Notes: generated by a model not told the origin, from the letters alone. A stretch of 64,000 nucleotides of DNA from Dreissena polymorpha (GCF_020536995.1 NC_068366.1:19057299-19121298), one strand, 5' to 3'. Numbered from the stretch's first letter, positions 25,918 through 38,419 are shown. Translations and numbers: made by a program.

Positions 25918-26995
25918 TTATAGGCATTTTTCACTGTTGAATAAAATTGTGTCATTGTGTCGTATGAACAAATCTGCATGAATACTACATTATAGGCATT
26001 TTTCACTGTTTAATAAAATTGTGTCATTGTGTCGTATGAACAAATCTGCATGTAAACTACATTTGGACTCAAATCGTACATCAAATCATTTCTGTCTTCA
26101 GTTGTCAATTCACCTATATACTGTTTGATTCCAATAATGTCGCTTTAATGGAATTACCATTTGCATTCAGTTGCTTCTTAATATTAAATCACGTAAACTT
26201 GTTTTATTAGTAGCACAGTCCCATTAATATTTTTATTTAGGACTGCCCTTGGAATTTGTTCACGTCATTATGTCATTATGGATTTTTGTGACGTCATACG
26301 ACCGACTTTCCCAGTTGTAATCTACATGCATAGGTCATAGGGTTTATAATGTTCCATTTTATTTATATTTTCTCTCTGATAGGCGTTTCTTGTTTGATTT
26401 AATTATTTTTAATTTGTTTAGCAGTCACATAAACAACCAAGCTATGTAATATGGAATTTTTACACCCATTATTGCTGCTTCTTCCTGTATTTGCGCGATG
26501 ATTATCTGAGATATTAACTCTATGATTCTACATTCTCAAATCTTTTCTATAAAGAAGGAATGTAGTTGACAATTGTTAATAGTTTTATTTGATCGTTCGT
26601 CAAAAAGTTGTAATTTTGTTACTCTTGTATCTTCAATGCAATTGAGTAATTAAATAGTAATTAAATTGAATGCGTTTTAATTCCCTTTTATTATTGTTTA
26701 ATTTGAGTTACAATGCTATGACGTTAAATGTTATTTACACTTAAATGTATTATGAATATTGCTGGGCCAAGTGTGAGGTTGAGCGCTCTATAACCAGGTT
26801 TAAACCCCCAATGCTTTGCATTGACCGTTCCAAGGCGGTGACCCCAGCTTTATTCATATTTTGTGTTTATGTTGGTTTGTATTGTGCTGTTTTGTACTGT
26901 TTGGGCAATCGGTCACTTGCCTTAAATAAAGGACCAACTAATTGTTTTTAATGAAAATTCAATACTGCTCCAGCAGCTGGAGTTTCACTTCTTTA
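25918..26995 (+). repeat. LINE-type 3' tail, direct-repeat copy B
   Basis: It begins with two tandem copies of a block of about 70 bp (GGCATTTTTCACTGTT to AAATCTGCATG), then ACTCAAATCGTACATCAAAT. From there it is colinear with copy A through GAGCGCTCTATAACCAGG and AATAAAGGACCAAC to GGAGTTTCACTTCTTTATA. Similarity to copy A stops at the same base, which marks the true 3' end of the unit. It lies immediately downstream of the PLE. Confidence 0.85.
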
Positions 26996-27810
26996 TATTG
27001 TGTTCTCCCGACGTTTTTGGAGCGGAAAACACAAGTTCTCTTTTTCCGTCTTTTTTGGAGCGGTGATGTCACCTTAGTTCCACTGTAGCAAGGTCTTCAC
27101 AGGCATGGAAGATTACCTTTGTTGTCATTTGCTTATGTGGAATAAAAGCAGTGCGATCAAATATTGTGAATAAATGAAAAAGACAGCTGTTTGTTGTTGG
27201 TATTTATATATATTTTGTTTATATAAAAGGTAACATACAAGTAATGATGCAATACCCTACTGTAACACATGCATTTGCCTATGAACATGCATAAACCGGT
27301 ATTTTAATCCAGTATTTTATAAAGATGTATAGTTTGCAAATGTTGAGTATTACAGGTTAACCTAAAATAATCCCTGAAGAAGACATTGCCCAAAAGACGT
27401 ATTTTTTACCTTTGGTGTGAAAGTATGATCTTGTCCATGAAAAAAGCAATTTATATTTGCATATGAGACAAAAAAAAACTTATAGAAGATCACCACCAGT
27501 TGGCCATTGTTATTTTTATTGAGAAAAGGGTCACATACTGCTCCTCGTCATGTGCATTAAGTGTAATATAAAGTTTTATAAAAACGGCAAAAACTGTATT
27601 GGAATGATTTTGAATTAACTTAGCTCCAACATTTAGGTCATTAAGATGCTAGGTTCAGATGCTATATGACAGTAATGCTTTGCACAGGTGAAAATCGCAG
27701 GTCAAATAAGTCGAGGTCCATTTTTGTGTCTCCAACATATATTTAAAACAAATTGTGCTCAAATGTTTTTGTTTGTTGACATAATGTTCAAAAGGCATGA
27801 TATCAGTTTT
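26996..27810. other. Spacer, nothing recognised
   Basis: AT-rich sequence. A small imperfect duplication (TTTTTGGAGCGG near 27012 and 27051) is the only structure I noticed. Confidence 0.55.
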
Positions 27811-28900
27811 AGCTAACCTGAGCACAAAGTTCACAAGGTGAGCTATCTAGACCACCCAATCTCCGGCGGCTGTGTGCTGTGTGCGCTGTCAGTTTTTACT
27901 TGTTACCATTCTAGAGGCAACATTTGTCATCCAATCTTAATTACACTTTTGTCCAAAAACTATTTAACGTGGTCTTATCTCATGTATTATTCAATCTTGA
28001 TGAAATTTTGTCAAAATGTTTATCTTGACATTTTCTATGAGAATCTGGTTCATGTGCGTCCAAAAACTAGTTCACCAGATCAAATCTTAAAAAACCCTTA
28101 TTACTACTTGAAAGGCCGCATTCATACCTCAATCATTATAACCTTAGATAGAAATTTTATTTTGACTAAATCTGGACTGAGTTCGAATCAGGGTCATTAC
28201 GGTAAAAAACTAGATTGCCAGGTTGAATTTAGAAAATACCATTTTATACTCATATTTATGACTCAATCTTGATCAAAGTAAGTCAGAGTAATGTTTGGAC
28301 ATATTCCAGGCCAAGTTTTAATCTGGGTCACATGCGTCAAAAACCAAGGTCACCAGGTCAAATATTATTCACACCTTGTGATAATTCTAGAGGCCACATT
28401 TATGACTCAACCTTTATGAAACTTGGTCAGAATGTTTATCTTAACAATAACTACCGGGTAGGCAAAGTTTGAATATTGGTCACATGCGTTAAAAAAACTA
28501 GGAAACCATGTCAATCGTAGTAAAACCTTGTTATTACTCTAAAAAAACATATATAACTCGTCTTGATAAAACTTGGTTAGGATGTTTATCTTGACCTTTT
28601 CTAGGCTGAGTTCGAATATGGGCCATGTGAAAACCAGCCCATAGGTCAAATCTTAGAAAAAAATGTTACCACTTTAGATGCAACTTTTAAGACTTATAAT
28701 TGATGAAACCTTGACACAATGTTTATCTTGACAATACTTTGACCAAGTATAAATCTGGGTCAATGGCTTATAAGGAATTAAATCACCGGGTCAAATCTTA
28801 CCAATCTAGCGGCAACATTGATGACTCGAGCTTGATGTAATTTGGTCAGAATGTTTATTTTGATGATATTTAGGCCATGTTTTACAAATGCTGGGACACA
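27811..28900 (+). mobile_element. Satellite-bearing element E3 (AAGGTGAGC family)
   Basis: The 5' end AGCTAACCTGAGCACAAAGT continues to AAGGTGAGCT, an imperfect palindrome. Diverged units of about 140-160 bp follow, each with a version of AACTTGGTCAGAATGTTTAT CTTGAC (near 28012, 28426, 28569, 28712, 28840) and of AACTAGGTCACCAGGTCAAA. ORFs crossing it are satellite translations. A 3' hairpin end was not located with confidence, so the right edge is approximate. Confidence 0.6.
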
Positions 28901-28902
28901 TT

Positions 28903-29280
28903 TTAAGAAATAACACGATACACAACTCGCGTCACCTACTCTTAATCGATCTGACCCGATCCATGACTGAAATCTTCAAGGAGTAAAGGGCATTTTCCCT
29001 GCAAAGTTCACGGACCTCGGTACCATCATTAAATAAAAAGTATGATAAAACATTCTTACCATTCTAACGTTACATTATGCATCAAAACTAACTGTCCAGC
29101 GCCGTTTGAATCTTTGTTTACATACATTTCAACTGGTCGACATTTTAAACACACGCGTGATTTCATTGGTCCAACGCAAAGGTTTGTCTTTATTCCCTAA
29201 AGATTTCATACTTGAATCGGGTCTGATCGATGACGAGTAGGTCACGCGAGTTTTGTATCGTGCTATTTCTTAAAATTTGA
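28903..29280. repeat. Foldback element with arms of about 85 bp
   Basis: AAGAAATAACACGATACA at 28909 followed by CTCGCGTCACCTACTC and GATCTGACCCGATCC is the diverged reverse complement of 29190-29275 (GATTTCATACTTGAATCGGG to GTGCTATTTCTT). The arms are separated by about 200 bp of unrelated sequence. A TIR-type MITE or foldback repeat. It carries no ORF. Confidence 0.7.
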
Positions 29281-29513
29281 CACATCATTTGTAAAAATAT
29301 TACAAGATATGTAAATTTCCAGAAAGGAATTTTTTCTGCTATGAATAAGACCGAGTTCATGAAAATCGCTGCATAATGGATGAATTTATTTCTGTTCAAA
29401 GGATGCACCCTGTTTTCCGATGATTTTGATTTGAATACCTTGTTATATATGAGTATATATATTTGATAGTGAATTTCTTTTTTCAGAGTAGTTGATTTTT
29501 CGTTATAATGTGA
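29190..29513 (+). repeat. Dispersed repeat, copy 1
   Basis: TATTTCTTAAAATTTGACAC, then TTCCAGAAAGGAA, AATAAGACCGAGTTCATG and AATACCTTGTTATATAT recur in the same order and strand at 45611-45915. The left part overlaps the right arm of the foldback element. Family unknown. Confidence 0.75.
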
Positions 29514-30410
29514 TGCCGTGTTGCGTTCGGGGTTATGGTCATTTGAATACCGTCGACGCTAAAAATCCCAAAAGGCCAGTCCGGTGTCCGGGACGTTCCG
29601 GGACTGCCGTTTACATCCGTGCTTATATGGGACTGGAGCTTCAGCGTAAACATACACAAGCTTTTTAATTTCCTAAATCAGCTATTTAAGCGATAATTCT
29701 TTCCAAAATCAATAGGCAAGGACCTCTTTCCAATTAGAAGACAAAGAGCCCTGTTATATCAGAACGGACTTCTGTACCACCATTGGTGAAAAATTCCTTT
29801 GTCAAAATAACCATACACAATCGAATGATTTTTTTTAATTGTTGGCAATTGTGGGGCGCTTCCGATCTCCATACAATTTATTGCAAGTTTCCTGTTATTT
29901 GACCTTTAAGTGTGAGGCTGACGGGCATGACTGAGTCTAAAATTAACTACCAATAAACCGTTTTGAAGCAATGTATGCTTCATGATATGGACCAAGTAGG
30001 TCAATAAGAAAGATCCCACAATTTAGATTTACAGCACGTTACTAATCACCACGTATTTGGTATGCCGTTTTATGTTTTCAGCACCATAACTTAAAACTCC
30101 ATAGACATACATGTATGGACTGTTTCCAGCGGAGTTTCTTATAATGTGTCTTTCTGAGAAATCGAGTCTCTTTGTTGGAAAATATAGGAATTTATCCTAT
30201 AATCAAAATAAGATTCGAACAGTTTTCATTTTAGATAATTGTTATGAAAACTATTAACTTCAGACACGATAACATATTTGGTCGGGTTGTCACACTGGGG
30301 ACAATATTTAATTATTCATCATTTAAGAAAGTCAATTTAAAAACTGCTGTGGTCAAATCCCACGGTGAGCAAGATTAAGCATCATTGCGTGAATGATACA
30401 TAGCTTGTCA
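29514..30410. other. Spacer, nothing recognised
   Basis: It contains a small GC-rich near-palindrome near 29578-29612 (GTCCGGTGTCCGGGACGTTC) and otherwise AT-rich DNA without a supported gene. Confidence 0.55.
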
Positions 30411-30908
30411 ACGGGGCCTTTTCACAGATTTTGGCAAATATTTAAGTGTGTCATTAAATGCTTCATGTTGATAAATGTAAACATTGGAACTAAATAGCTC
30501 AAGTACAAAACGAGAATAAAAATATAACGTTAAAACGTTGTTCTCAACTTGGCTCGAGCCACCGACCCTTGGAGTAAAAGTCTAACGCATAAACCACTCG
30601 ACTATCCGTGCTCATGCAATGAAGAGTGTATTTTATACTTTATATACGCAACCCTCGTAATGTCATAAAATATAACGAAAACAACAGAACTCTCCAAATT
30701 ATTTAATCGTTATGCGTTTGTAACGCTTTTTAGTTTTCAGGTTGTTTAAATTGTAAAAAGATGATTATAATGGATATTTTAGAGTATGGAAAATGTTCAT
30801 TTTTACTGTTACCTCGCAAATATCATGCCTAAAACGAACATTTGCGAATCGCAAACTTTTTTTTCAATTTTGTCAATTTAACTAAACGTGCGTGAAATGG
30901 TCCCTTTG
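30411..30908 (-). mobile_element. TIR element with tRNA-like core, copy 2
   Basis: The reverse orientation of copy 1. The left end GGGGCCTTTTCACAGATTTT and right end GTGAAATGGTCCCTTT pair as TIRs. On the minus strand the core reads GAGCACGGATAGTCGAGTGG (A-box region) and, after a long variable region, GGTGGCTCGAGCC. The B box is one base off consensus. No ORF. Confidence 0.8.
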
Positions 30909-31955
30909 ATAATCACAACATTAATAATCCATAAATTAATTCTTTGTACACAAGCAACTATGCACTACCACATGCTTAATTTATATATGTACTATGTGCA
31001 TACAAATGTTAAATGTTTTGATGCTTAAGTATCTATGATAGCTGACCTGTTGCATACGAATAAATTGTTGCGATCTTTAATTTATACATAAATCATGGGT
31101 CAGTCACGCAGACTCAAGGTCAATGTATATCTTCTATACCATTTGAAGGATTACTGAAAGTTCTTGTACTGTTTACGTCATTGGGACGATGTACAGGAGA
31201 AATGAGCCTGGCCTATTAAAGGACAAGGTTTCAGTTGGATGTCCATACAATTTTTCACTGAAACAAACTAAAAGGCAATGCATCTACAATTCAATCATAC
31301 TGTCAAAGCTGATATGGACCCCCTTCGGTGGGCATTTTATGTGGCTCACCAGCTATAATTCCTTTGTTGTAAATCCATAGATTTATGATAAAGTTGCAAA
31401 AATGGTAACATTTGCTCATCTTATTGTAGACATACATTCATTCACATATAACAACTTCAATGTATTTCAGCGCCTTTGTGTTTTTATTTAAATAAGAAAC
31501 ACTATGTGCAAATTGGCGTATGTATTGAAAATAGCAGACAGAAAATAACATTTGATCGATACTGAGTACTCTTTAAGATTGTACGAACATGCACATAAAA
31601 CAAATAATGCAATTACATGATTATAATTGTTTGATTTATCACACACTGGTTTCTGTTTCTACACAAAAATCTTCAGAACATGCATATTTAACTTGGTCAC
31701 AATTATCTTGTCTTACAAATATAAGGTATACTGCTACCATTTAACATATTTTTGATGTTATGATCTGCAGTTAACAACATTATTTTGTATACATGTTATA
31801 CATGTTAAATCATGTTTGTTTAATAAAATAAACAGTTAAAATGAAACATTTTGCAAATTAAACAATTGCCACGAATTTGCACAACAGTATTACACGAGGA
31901 ACACAATGACTTTAACAGGTGCTAATGCATTGAATGAAGACAGCTGATGTCTTAT
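30909..31955. other. Stefin 1 downstream region
   Basis: AT-rich DNA 3' of the first stefin gene, probably including its 3' UTR next to 31956. TTTATT near 31483 would be AATAAA on the minus strand, but it is far from the stop codon and uncertain. The ORF at 31189-31380 has no recognisable product. Confidence 0.5.
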
Positions 31956-32127
31956 TTAGAAATATTCCACAGGTTGATCGATCTTTTTGCCTGTCTGCAC
32001 TCCATTCAATTCATATTTTGTCCTGCAATACAAACATTGGTAGTTAATGACAGTGGTATGTTATGAAATACCGAAAACAGCATTCTTTTAGCAACAATGC
32101 TTTATTCCATGATACCAATGGATCAAC

Positions 32128-32200
<73 letters not shown>

Positions 32201-34319
32201 AAGTTGAATTTCGCATTTTATTTGTTTACAAAACACAATACTCCTGTATGAACAATTTAATGTATTTGCTACATTAAACTATTCATTCCTCATTGACCGT
32301 TTAGTATACCATTAAGGTGATTACATTTATTTCCACTTACTTTCCACCTTTTGAAGGCAGAGGGCTGAAAATTCTAGCATGAACACATTCACCACCAGGA
32401 TGAACTTGAATCTGTAAGTATTCAAATAATTGGAGTAAAAACAATACTCTTACGGTAATGTACATGTAAATATTTAAAAAAAAAACATTTTTTATAATAT
32501 ACATTACAAGAGTTAATTCATTTGAAAAATCATTTATAAAAGTAACTTGTTTGACAGTCATTGAGATAAAATGAAAGTCATTAAATACTTAAAAACATTT
32601 ATAGAATTCTGGTTTGTACAGTTTGTCCAAATTGTGCAACAAATAAAATACAGAATTTACATAGTATAGAAAACAACAATATTCCACTTAAACGGTGTTC
32701 ATTGGCAGTTAATGTCTTAATTCATATTCACTCTCGTTGGGAAGAAATTTCAAACAAAACTTATGATGTGGGACACATACCTTGACAAAATAATTTGTTC
32801 CTGCAACCACCTGAGATTTGTACTTCAGAGCCTTGAACATTTCTGTCCCATCTTTTCCTGCCTTCTCTAAGATTTCCTTCTTCAGCTACGGAAAAAAACC
32901 AAGAATGTTAAGTTTTATAAAAATACATCCACTGCTTTGGGAACAAGTGGGCATCTATCAGTTTGGAAAATATTGATGTAGTAGCGCTACATCATAGCAG
33001 GTCTAGTTATTATTAATCATAACAAATGCGTATTATTAATTGAGCAAAAGTTGATGTATAAAACCAGTACAGTTATGATCCCTACAAAACGTCAGACCGA
33101 CAGCCATGCCTCTTTTTCTTGGCACGCTTCAGAGTATGCATCAATTCTAATCTCATCACTAGTTCTCCGAGGTGCTGATACTCTAGTTCTTATGCAGACA
33201 TACTCATAAAATATCAAAGAATTTAAGAGAATAAATATGTATGTCCTCATACAAGCTCAAAGCACTTTAGAAGAACTACGTATGTACTCATACAAGCTCA
33301 GAGGCACTTAAGCGTGAACAATGTATGTACTCATACAAGCACAAAGCACTCTTGAAGAACAACGTATGTATCCATACATGCTTAAAGCACTTTAGAAGAA
33401 CAACGTGTGTATCCATAAAAGCTCAAAGCACTCTAGAAGAACTACGTGTGTACTCATACGAGCTCAAAGCACTCTAGAAGAACTACGTGTGTACTCATAC
33501 AAGCTCAAAGCACTCTAGAAGAACTACGTGTGTACTCATACAAGCTCAAAGCACTTCATAAGAACTACGTATTTATTCATAAAAGCTCAAAGCATTTAAG
33601 AAGAACTACGTATGCATCCATAAAAGCTCAAAACATTTAAGAAGAACTATGTATGTATGTCCTCATACAAGCTTTTATCACTTTAGAAGAACTACGTATG
33701 TACTCATACAAGCTCACAGGCACTTGAGCTTGAACAACGCATGTACTCATACAAGCTCAAAGCACTTTAGAAGAACAACGTATGAATCCATAAAAGCTCA
33801 AAGCGCTCTAGAAGAACTACGTGTGTACTCATACAAGAGCAAAGCATTTAAGAAGAACTACGTTTGTGTCCATAAAAGCTCAAAGCATTTTAGAAGAACT
33901 ATGTATGCCCGCATACAAGCTCAAAGCACTTGAGAAGAACTACGTATGTACTCATACAAGCTCAAAGGCACTTTAGCTTGAACAATGTATGTACTCATAC
34001 AAGCACAAAGCACTCTAGAAGAACAACGTATGTATCCATACAAGCTCGAAGCACTCTAGAAAAACTACGTGTGTACTCATACAAGCTCAAAGCACTTTAG
34101 AAGAACAACGTATGTATTAATAAAAGCTCAAAGCGTTTAAGATGAACTACGTATGTATCCATAAAAGCTCAAAGCATTTAAGAAAAACTATGTAGATCAA
34201 TGTATCCATTCAAGCTCAAAGCATTTAACTTCAAAAGAATTTACCCCATCACAGGCAGCCTGAATTTCCTTATCGGCCTTCTTCTCACGACCTAATCCTC
34301 CTACCATCGGTTCGCTCAT
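31956..34319 (-). CDS. Stefin (type 1 cystatin, I25A), gene 1, four exons
   Basis: Cytosolic inhibitor of papain-like cysteine proteases (cathepsins). The exons on the minus strand are 34319-34245, 32885-32781, 32411-32341 and 32022-31956. All introns are GT-AG (donors GTAAAT, GTATGT, GTAAGT; acceptors CCGTAG, TTACAG, TTGCAG), with phases 0, 0 and 2. The product is 105 residues; stefins are usually about 100. Exon 1 gives MSEPMVGGLGREKKADKEIQ with the N-terminal Gly region. Exon 2 carries the wedge motif QVVAG in KYKSQVVAGTNYFVK. Exon 3 gives VHPGGECVHARIFSPLPSKG with the second-loop LP. Exon 4 gives GVQTGKKIDQPVEYF. There is no signal peptide and no disulfide pattern, as expected for stefins. 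Intron 1 holds a large minisatellite. All key motifs are present, so it should be functional. Confidence 0.92.
32133..32198. repeat. (AT)n microsatellite in stefin 1 intron 3
   Basis: About 65 bp of AT repeats; ORFs reading IYIYIY through it are artefacts. Confidence 0.97.
33238..34232. repeat. 41-bp minisatellite in stefin 1 intron 1
   Basis: About 24 head-to-tail units based on GAAGAACTACGTGTGTACTC, ATACAAGCTC, AAAGCACTCTA. Most units are 41 bp; a few are 42-45 bp because of inserted bases (GAGGCACTTAAGCGTGAACA type). The array fills most of the intron and stops about 12 bp from exon 1. ORFs across it are satellite translations (YKLKAL and SSKHSRRTT peptides). Confidence 0.93.
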
Positions 34320-35208
34320 GTTTATCGATTTTCGTTTATTAACTCAACACAAAGAACTGAAAAAGTGTCACACAACATTTTTCATCAAATTGTAAAATGA
34401 TCTGTCGAGAACACATACTGTAGTTGTGAAACAAAGGGATCTCATTAAAACGCAAACTAGAAAATGCATACGATATATTAAATAAGTTGAAAAACGCAGG
34501 CAATAAAAACAAAAGAGGTAAACGCAGACGGCGCTCGCAGTTCTATATTATGCTTCTCTTTTGTTAGGTATTGTTTTATGTTACCTTGTGACGTTAAAAT
34601 ACATCATAAGTAATAAAATGTTTATTTAACTTAAGCATTCCACTTCCGCTAACAGAACAAAATCAGTGCAGTTTTAATGCCGCAAGTGATATAAATGTTG
34701 TTATGAAGCTTTAAACAACAAATAAATAAAGTTCAGTAAAAAGCAAACGATCGTACTGTAAATCCTTCAGCGCATTAAATGGAAGATGTGAATGGTGAAA
34801 AATAATCTGAAGATGTGCGTCCTTGTTTACTCATTAATCAATACATGTTTGTTTTCTGGGTTTATATAGATAAAAAAATCGAAGAATTAGTACCTTGTTT
34901 ATTTGTATATCATCTTGACATATGTTAAGGATGTAAAAGGAAACTAACGACCCCGTAGACTCTTACTGCACGAGAAAATACTTGTAACTCGAGTGTTTTG
35001 TCGGAGTAAACCATTTTCTTAGGAAGTAAAGTAACTCTTAAAAAGTAAGAGATTCGTGTAAAGTAGGATACCGTCCTTCCTGTGTTAGAAGTGAGTGAAG
35101 ATTATCTTATCCCTTTTCTTAATTCCCCGATCACTGAATAATTTCAAACGACGTTGCATTTTTTCTAAGCTTTAAATTTGGAATGTATGGCTATAAATCA
35201 CCTATTAT
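34320..35208. other. Stefin 1 upstream region
   Basis: Probable promoter and 5' UTR of stefin gene 1, followed by AT-rich spacer. I see no clear TATA box at a convincing distance and no other gene. Confidence 0.45.
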
Positions 35209-35728
35209 AGGGGCCGTCCAACAGAGTTCACGTTTTGGTAAATTGACAAAAGTTGTTTGAGATTCGCCAATTTTCGTTTTTGTTATGATATTTTTTAGGA
35301 AATAGTAATACTGACAGTATACCATGCTCTTAAATATCTATTATATGCATCTTTTAATGATTTGAAAACCTGAAAATTATAAAGCGTCGTGCGACGCGAA
35401 ACGATTGAATAATTTGGAAAGTTATGTTGTTGTCGTTTTATTTTTGGGATCCTACGAGGAGTGCTTATATACGTAAAAAAAACATCCGTTCTAAACATGA
35501 GCATGGATGGTCGAGTGGTCGAGGCGGGAGACTTTTTACTCCAGGACTCCTGGGGTCTGTGGTTCGAGCCCTGTTGAGGGTTACTTTTTTCCTTTTTTTT
35601 TACTTGTATTCTTGTTTTTTTTACTGGAGATGTTCAGTTCAAATGTAAAAATTAACAATAAAAATCATTTAATAACAAGCTTCAATACATGCTAAAATCT
35701 GTTGGACTTAAATATCAGCCCCTGTTTT
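35209..35728 (+). mobile_element. TIR element with tRNA-like core, copy 3 (variant ends)
   Basis: Interior as in copy 1: AAATTGACAAAAGTTGTTTG near 35243 and AGCATGGATGGTCGAGTGGT at 35501 as A-box region, then GGTTCGAGCCC at 35562 as B box followed by a T-rich stretch. The ends differ: GGGGCCGTCCAACAGA on the left and TCTGTTGGACTTAAATATCA then GCCCC on the right. Both ends carry the same CCAACAGA change, so the inverted repeats have co-varied. Confidence 0.75.
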
Positions 35729-36130
35729 CTTTATTCACACCTCAGCCATAATCTATATTTACACTAATTGTTAGCTAACCGTGATTAAGAAAACAATGTA
35801 ATCGCCATATCGATAATTGGAGACAATATCCAGAAAGGTATTTTATAACAAAGGGGACAATGATGGGACATTTCGTCGATATTATCAAACGGCAACCCAA
35901 AACATTAGTTGTCACTATTCATAAAAACAGATCATTAAATAGGCCGAGTTTTCTGAAAACAACGTATGCTATGTGCGATGAAACTGAACCCATGCATTGG
36001 GGACAATTAGGTTATATACCGACAAAAGTTGATCAGCCATTCGCATATACGAGTACAGTTTAATTCTGTAGTCTAGCCGATGTAGTCAATACAACTGAAG
36101 GCATATGCGGCTACATGTTTATAGGGATAA
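35729..36130. other. Spacer, nothing recognised
   Basis: A 67-codon ORF at 35860-36063 has no recognisable family. Confidence 0.5.
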
Positions 36131-36242
36131 TACACGTTTTCGAGGGCATGATCATCTGCGGGCGCTCAAAAAATCCGTTCCGCACTCGGGCAGAAACGGA
36201 TTTTGAGAGCGCCCGCAGATGATCATGTCCGAGAAAATGTGT
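36131..36242. repeat. Near-perfect hairpin, arms of about 48 bp
   Basis: ACACGTTTTCGAGGGCATGA (36131) with TCATCTGCGGGCGCTCAAAA pairs with ATTTTGAGAGCGCCCGCAGA and TGATCATGTCCGAGAAAATG (ending 36242). The loop is about 15 bases (CGCACTCGGGCAG). Few mismatches remain. A foldback MITE or a Dicer-type hairpin source. Confidence 0.9.
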
Positions 36243-37384
36243 ATTTTCGCTATTATTGCATAAACAAATCACACATACCAAATTAATTTTAAATAACATT
36301 GAAAACAATATTTTTTGTTCATTCGACATCGACAAAATTATTCGATTATTTCAATACAGTTCAATGTTGTGCTTTACATATGCCTCACTCGGTCATCATC
36401 CGAAATGACGAGGCTTTACCTTCGGATAGGCAGTTTTCGATTTAAAATGTGTTTAAACAGTGGATTAATGCAAAGTTGAAATGCAACCGCGCAAAGTAAG
36501 AAATGAGGAATTATTTTCGAATTTACAGCAGGAACGTTGAAGGTACATAAACACTTACATTTACAGCATAGTCATTTGAAAGTGTTGAGTAAATAACCTT
36601 AACTTCATTGACTTTGCCAATAAATTAAAGCTGTTGTCAAGAGAGTGCAGATTGTATAACTTGAAAAGTGGATTGAAATAGTCATTATCCCTGCATGCAT
36701 GAGGAAACTGGTGCTTATTCAGTTCCCCATTTATGCTTGGAAAGTCGTCGAAGGCTGGAGAAGGGAAGTAACTGCGCGTGGACCAGATTATGGATATGAA
36801 AAACACATAACAGGGCTTGAACGGCACGTGAATCGCATTGTTAATACACGATTTCTCCCGTTCAAGCCCTCCTTTTGCCAAGTGTCTGCACCCCGCCAGA
36901 AGGCATTATAGATTCAGTAATGTCCAAGCTACCAGTGTTCAACAAACTGTATAGCATATTCATATATGTTTATAAAGACAACTCGTACGGACAATAGTTA
37001 AGTATAATACAGTGATGTCCCTTTAACTATTCATTAGATTATGGAACAGAAGAAAATGAATCGCATCAGTGAACGATTATTTTAGGTTGCAACAACATGC
37101 CGATCCATATCGACAATTGCACACACACACAATCAATAATAAAAACTGTAAAACAACAAACTCATTTGAAATTTACACCGTTACGTTAATAATGTAACAT
37201 GAATATAAACTCTTAAACTTACTTGCAATTACCTTGGGTACAAAGAAAATTGACGTTAAGTGCACAAATGTCAATACAGATAATATAAATAAGTATGTTC
37301 TCCTACCTAAATTAGACACGTATAACAGTTTTGGTCATGCCTTGTTGCTCTGAACAGACCAAGCCAAACGGTGATCTTCACAAA
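36243..37384. other. Spacer with a small inverted repeat
   Basis: AGGGCTTGAACGGCACGTGA near 36813 and CTCCCGTTCAAGCCCT near 36857 are inverted copies of about 16 bp. The overlapping ORFs on the two strands (36561-36911) have no family resemblance. Confidence 0.5.
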
Positions 37385-37875
37385 CTTAAAGCAACACACC
37401 TTGAAATGAAATATATCTTAATCAATACATATAGATGCAATTTGAAAGTGTGCAATATTTTCATTAGATCTAAAGCCTAGTTAGCAAGGCTTTTTTTTTA
37501 ATTTTAAAACCGAAAGTAGGATTTCTATACGTATACGTCCATTTCGACAAACGCGATTATTTTTAAGTTTTAAAGCGCAAAAAGACGGATTTCTACCTTG
37601 TAACCACCAGATATATTCTAATTGGCACAGATTTTTTATCTTTAGCCTAGTTAGCAAGTAACTTATTATTTTTCAAACGGTACCGCTTTTAAAACCGAAA
37701 GTAGGATTTCTAGACGTATACGTCCATTTTAACACACGCGATTATTTTTAAGTTTTAAAGCGCAAAAAAGACGAATTTCTACCTTGTAACCACCAGATAT
37801 ATTCCAATTGGCAAAAATAAAATGTTTCTAATTTATGCTTAAATTTACTTTCATTTCAAGGTGTGTGGCTTTAAA
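37385..37875. mobile_element. TIR element with internal 187-bp tandem duplication
   Basis: The left end AAAGCAACACACCTTGAAAT and right end ATTTCAAGGTGTGTGGCTTT are inverted copies of about 24 bp. The middle is two direct units with CCGAAAGTAGGATTTCTA at about 37511 and 37698, each ending in CTTGTAACCACCAGATATAT. There is no ORF, so it is a non-autonomous DNA element. The target duplication is not resolved. Confidence 0.75.
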
Positions 37876-38419
37876 TATGTATTTTTGGAACATCACACCA
37901 CGATACTTTGCGATAGAAAAGTGAAGTAACATTGTGCTATTTATAGCAAACGAGTTTCGTCGCAAAAACTTAAATATGTATTTTCCATAATGCGCATGGA
38001 TGGACAAGAATTTAAGCGAATGATTTTATCAAACGTTCATACGAAGGTTTCGTGAGGGGCATCACGTAATGGAAGACAGTATAAGCATATGCGCTTACTT
38101 GCAATCTACAGCTTTAACCTGTTTACTTGTGTCGTTCTTGGGCACACCATTTTACTTGTACTAAAATTGCAAAATTTAAAACTTAAAAATGTAAAGGCGT
38201 TAACATATTTTTTAACTATTACTCAAATAACTAACAACTTTTACTTAATAAAGGCTTTTGTCAAACAATTGCAAACCATTGCAAATAATAACATTTTGCC
38301 ACCACCATGTAGAGCTTTTCAGATGCTAACAATTTATATAATTTTGATTTCAATCGATTAATGTAAATATCGATACGAGAGAGCACCGGTATACAGGGGT
38401 AAGACAAGAAACTAATTAA
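37876..38419. other. Spacer, nothing recognised
   Basis: A 90-codon ORF at 38089-38361 is low-complexity and hydrophobic, with no family resemblance. I do not support it as a gene. Confidence 0.5.

Noticed and set aside
20380-26995. Reading the two 1-kb tails as LTRs of an LTR retroelement
   Set aside because: No TG-CA ends, primer-binding site, gag or integrase between them; the enclosed RT is Penelope-like and the tail begins with LINE codons.
33238-34232. CRISPR-like look of the 41-bp array (also the 36-bp array at 52150-52805)
   Set aside because: Units are head-to-tail with no unique spacers, and the setting is eukaryotic introns. They are minisatellites.
36561-36911. Overlapping ORFs of 106 (-) and 70 (+) codons
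   Set aside because: No family resemblance and no splice context. The shared inverted repeat explains part of the openness.
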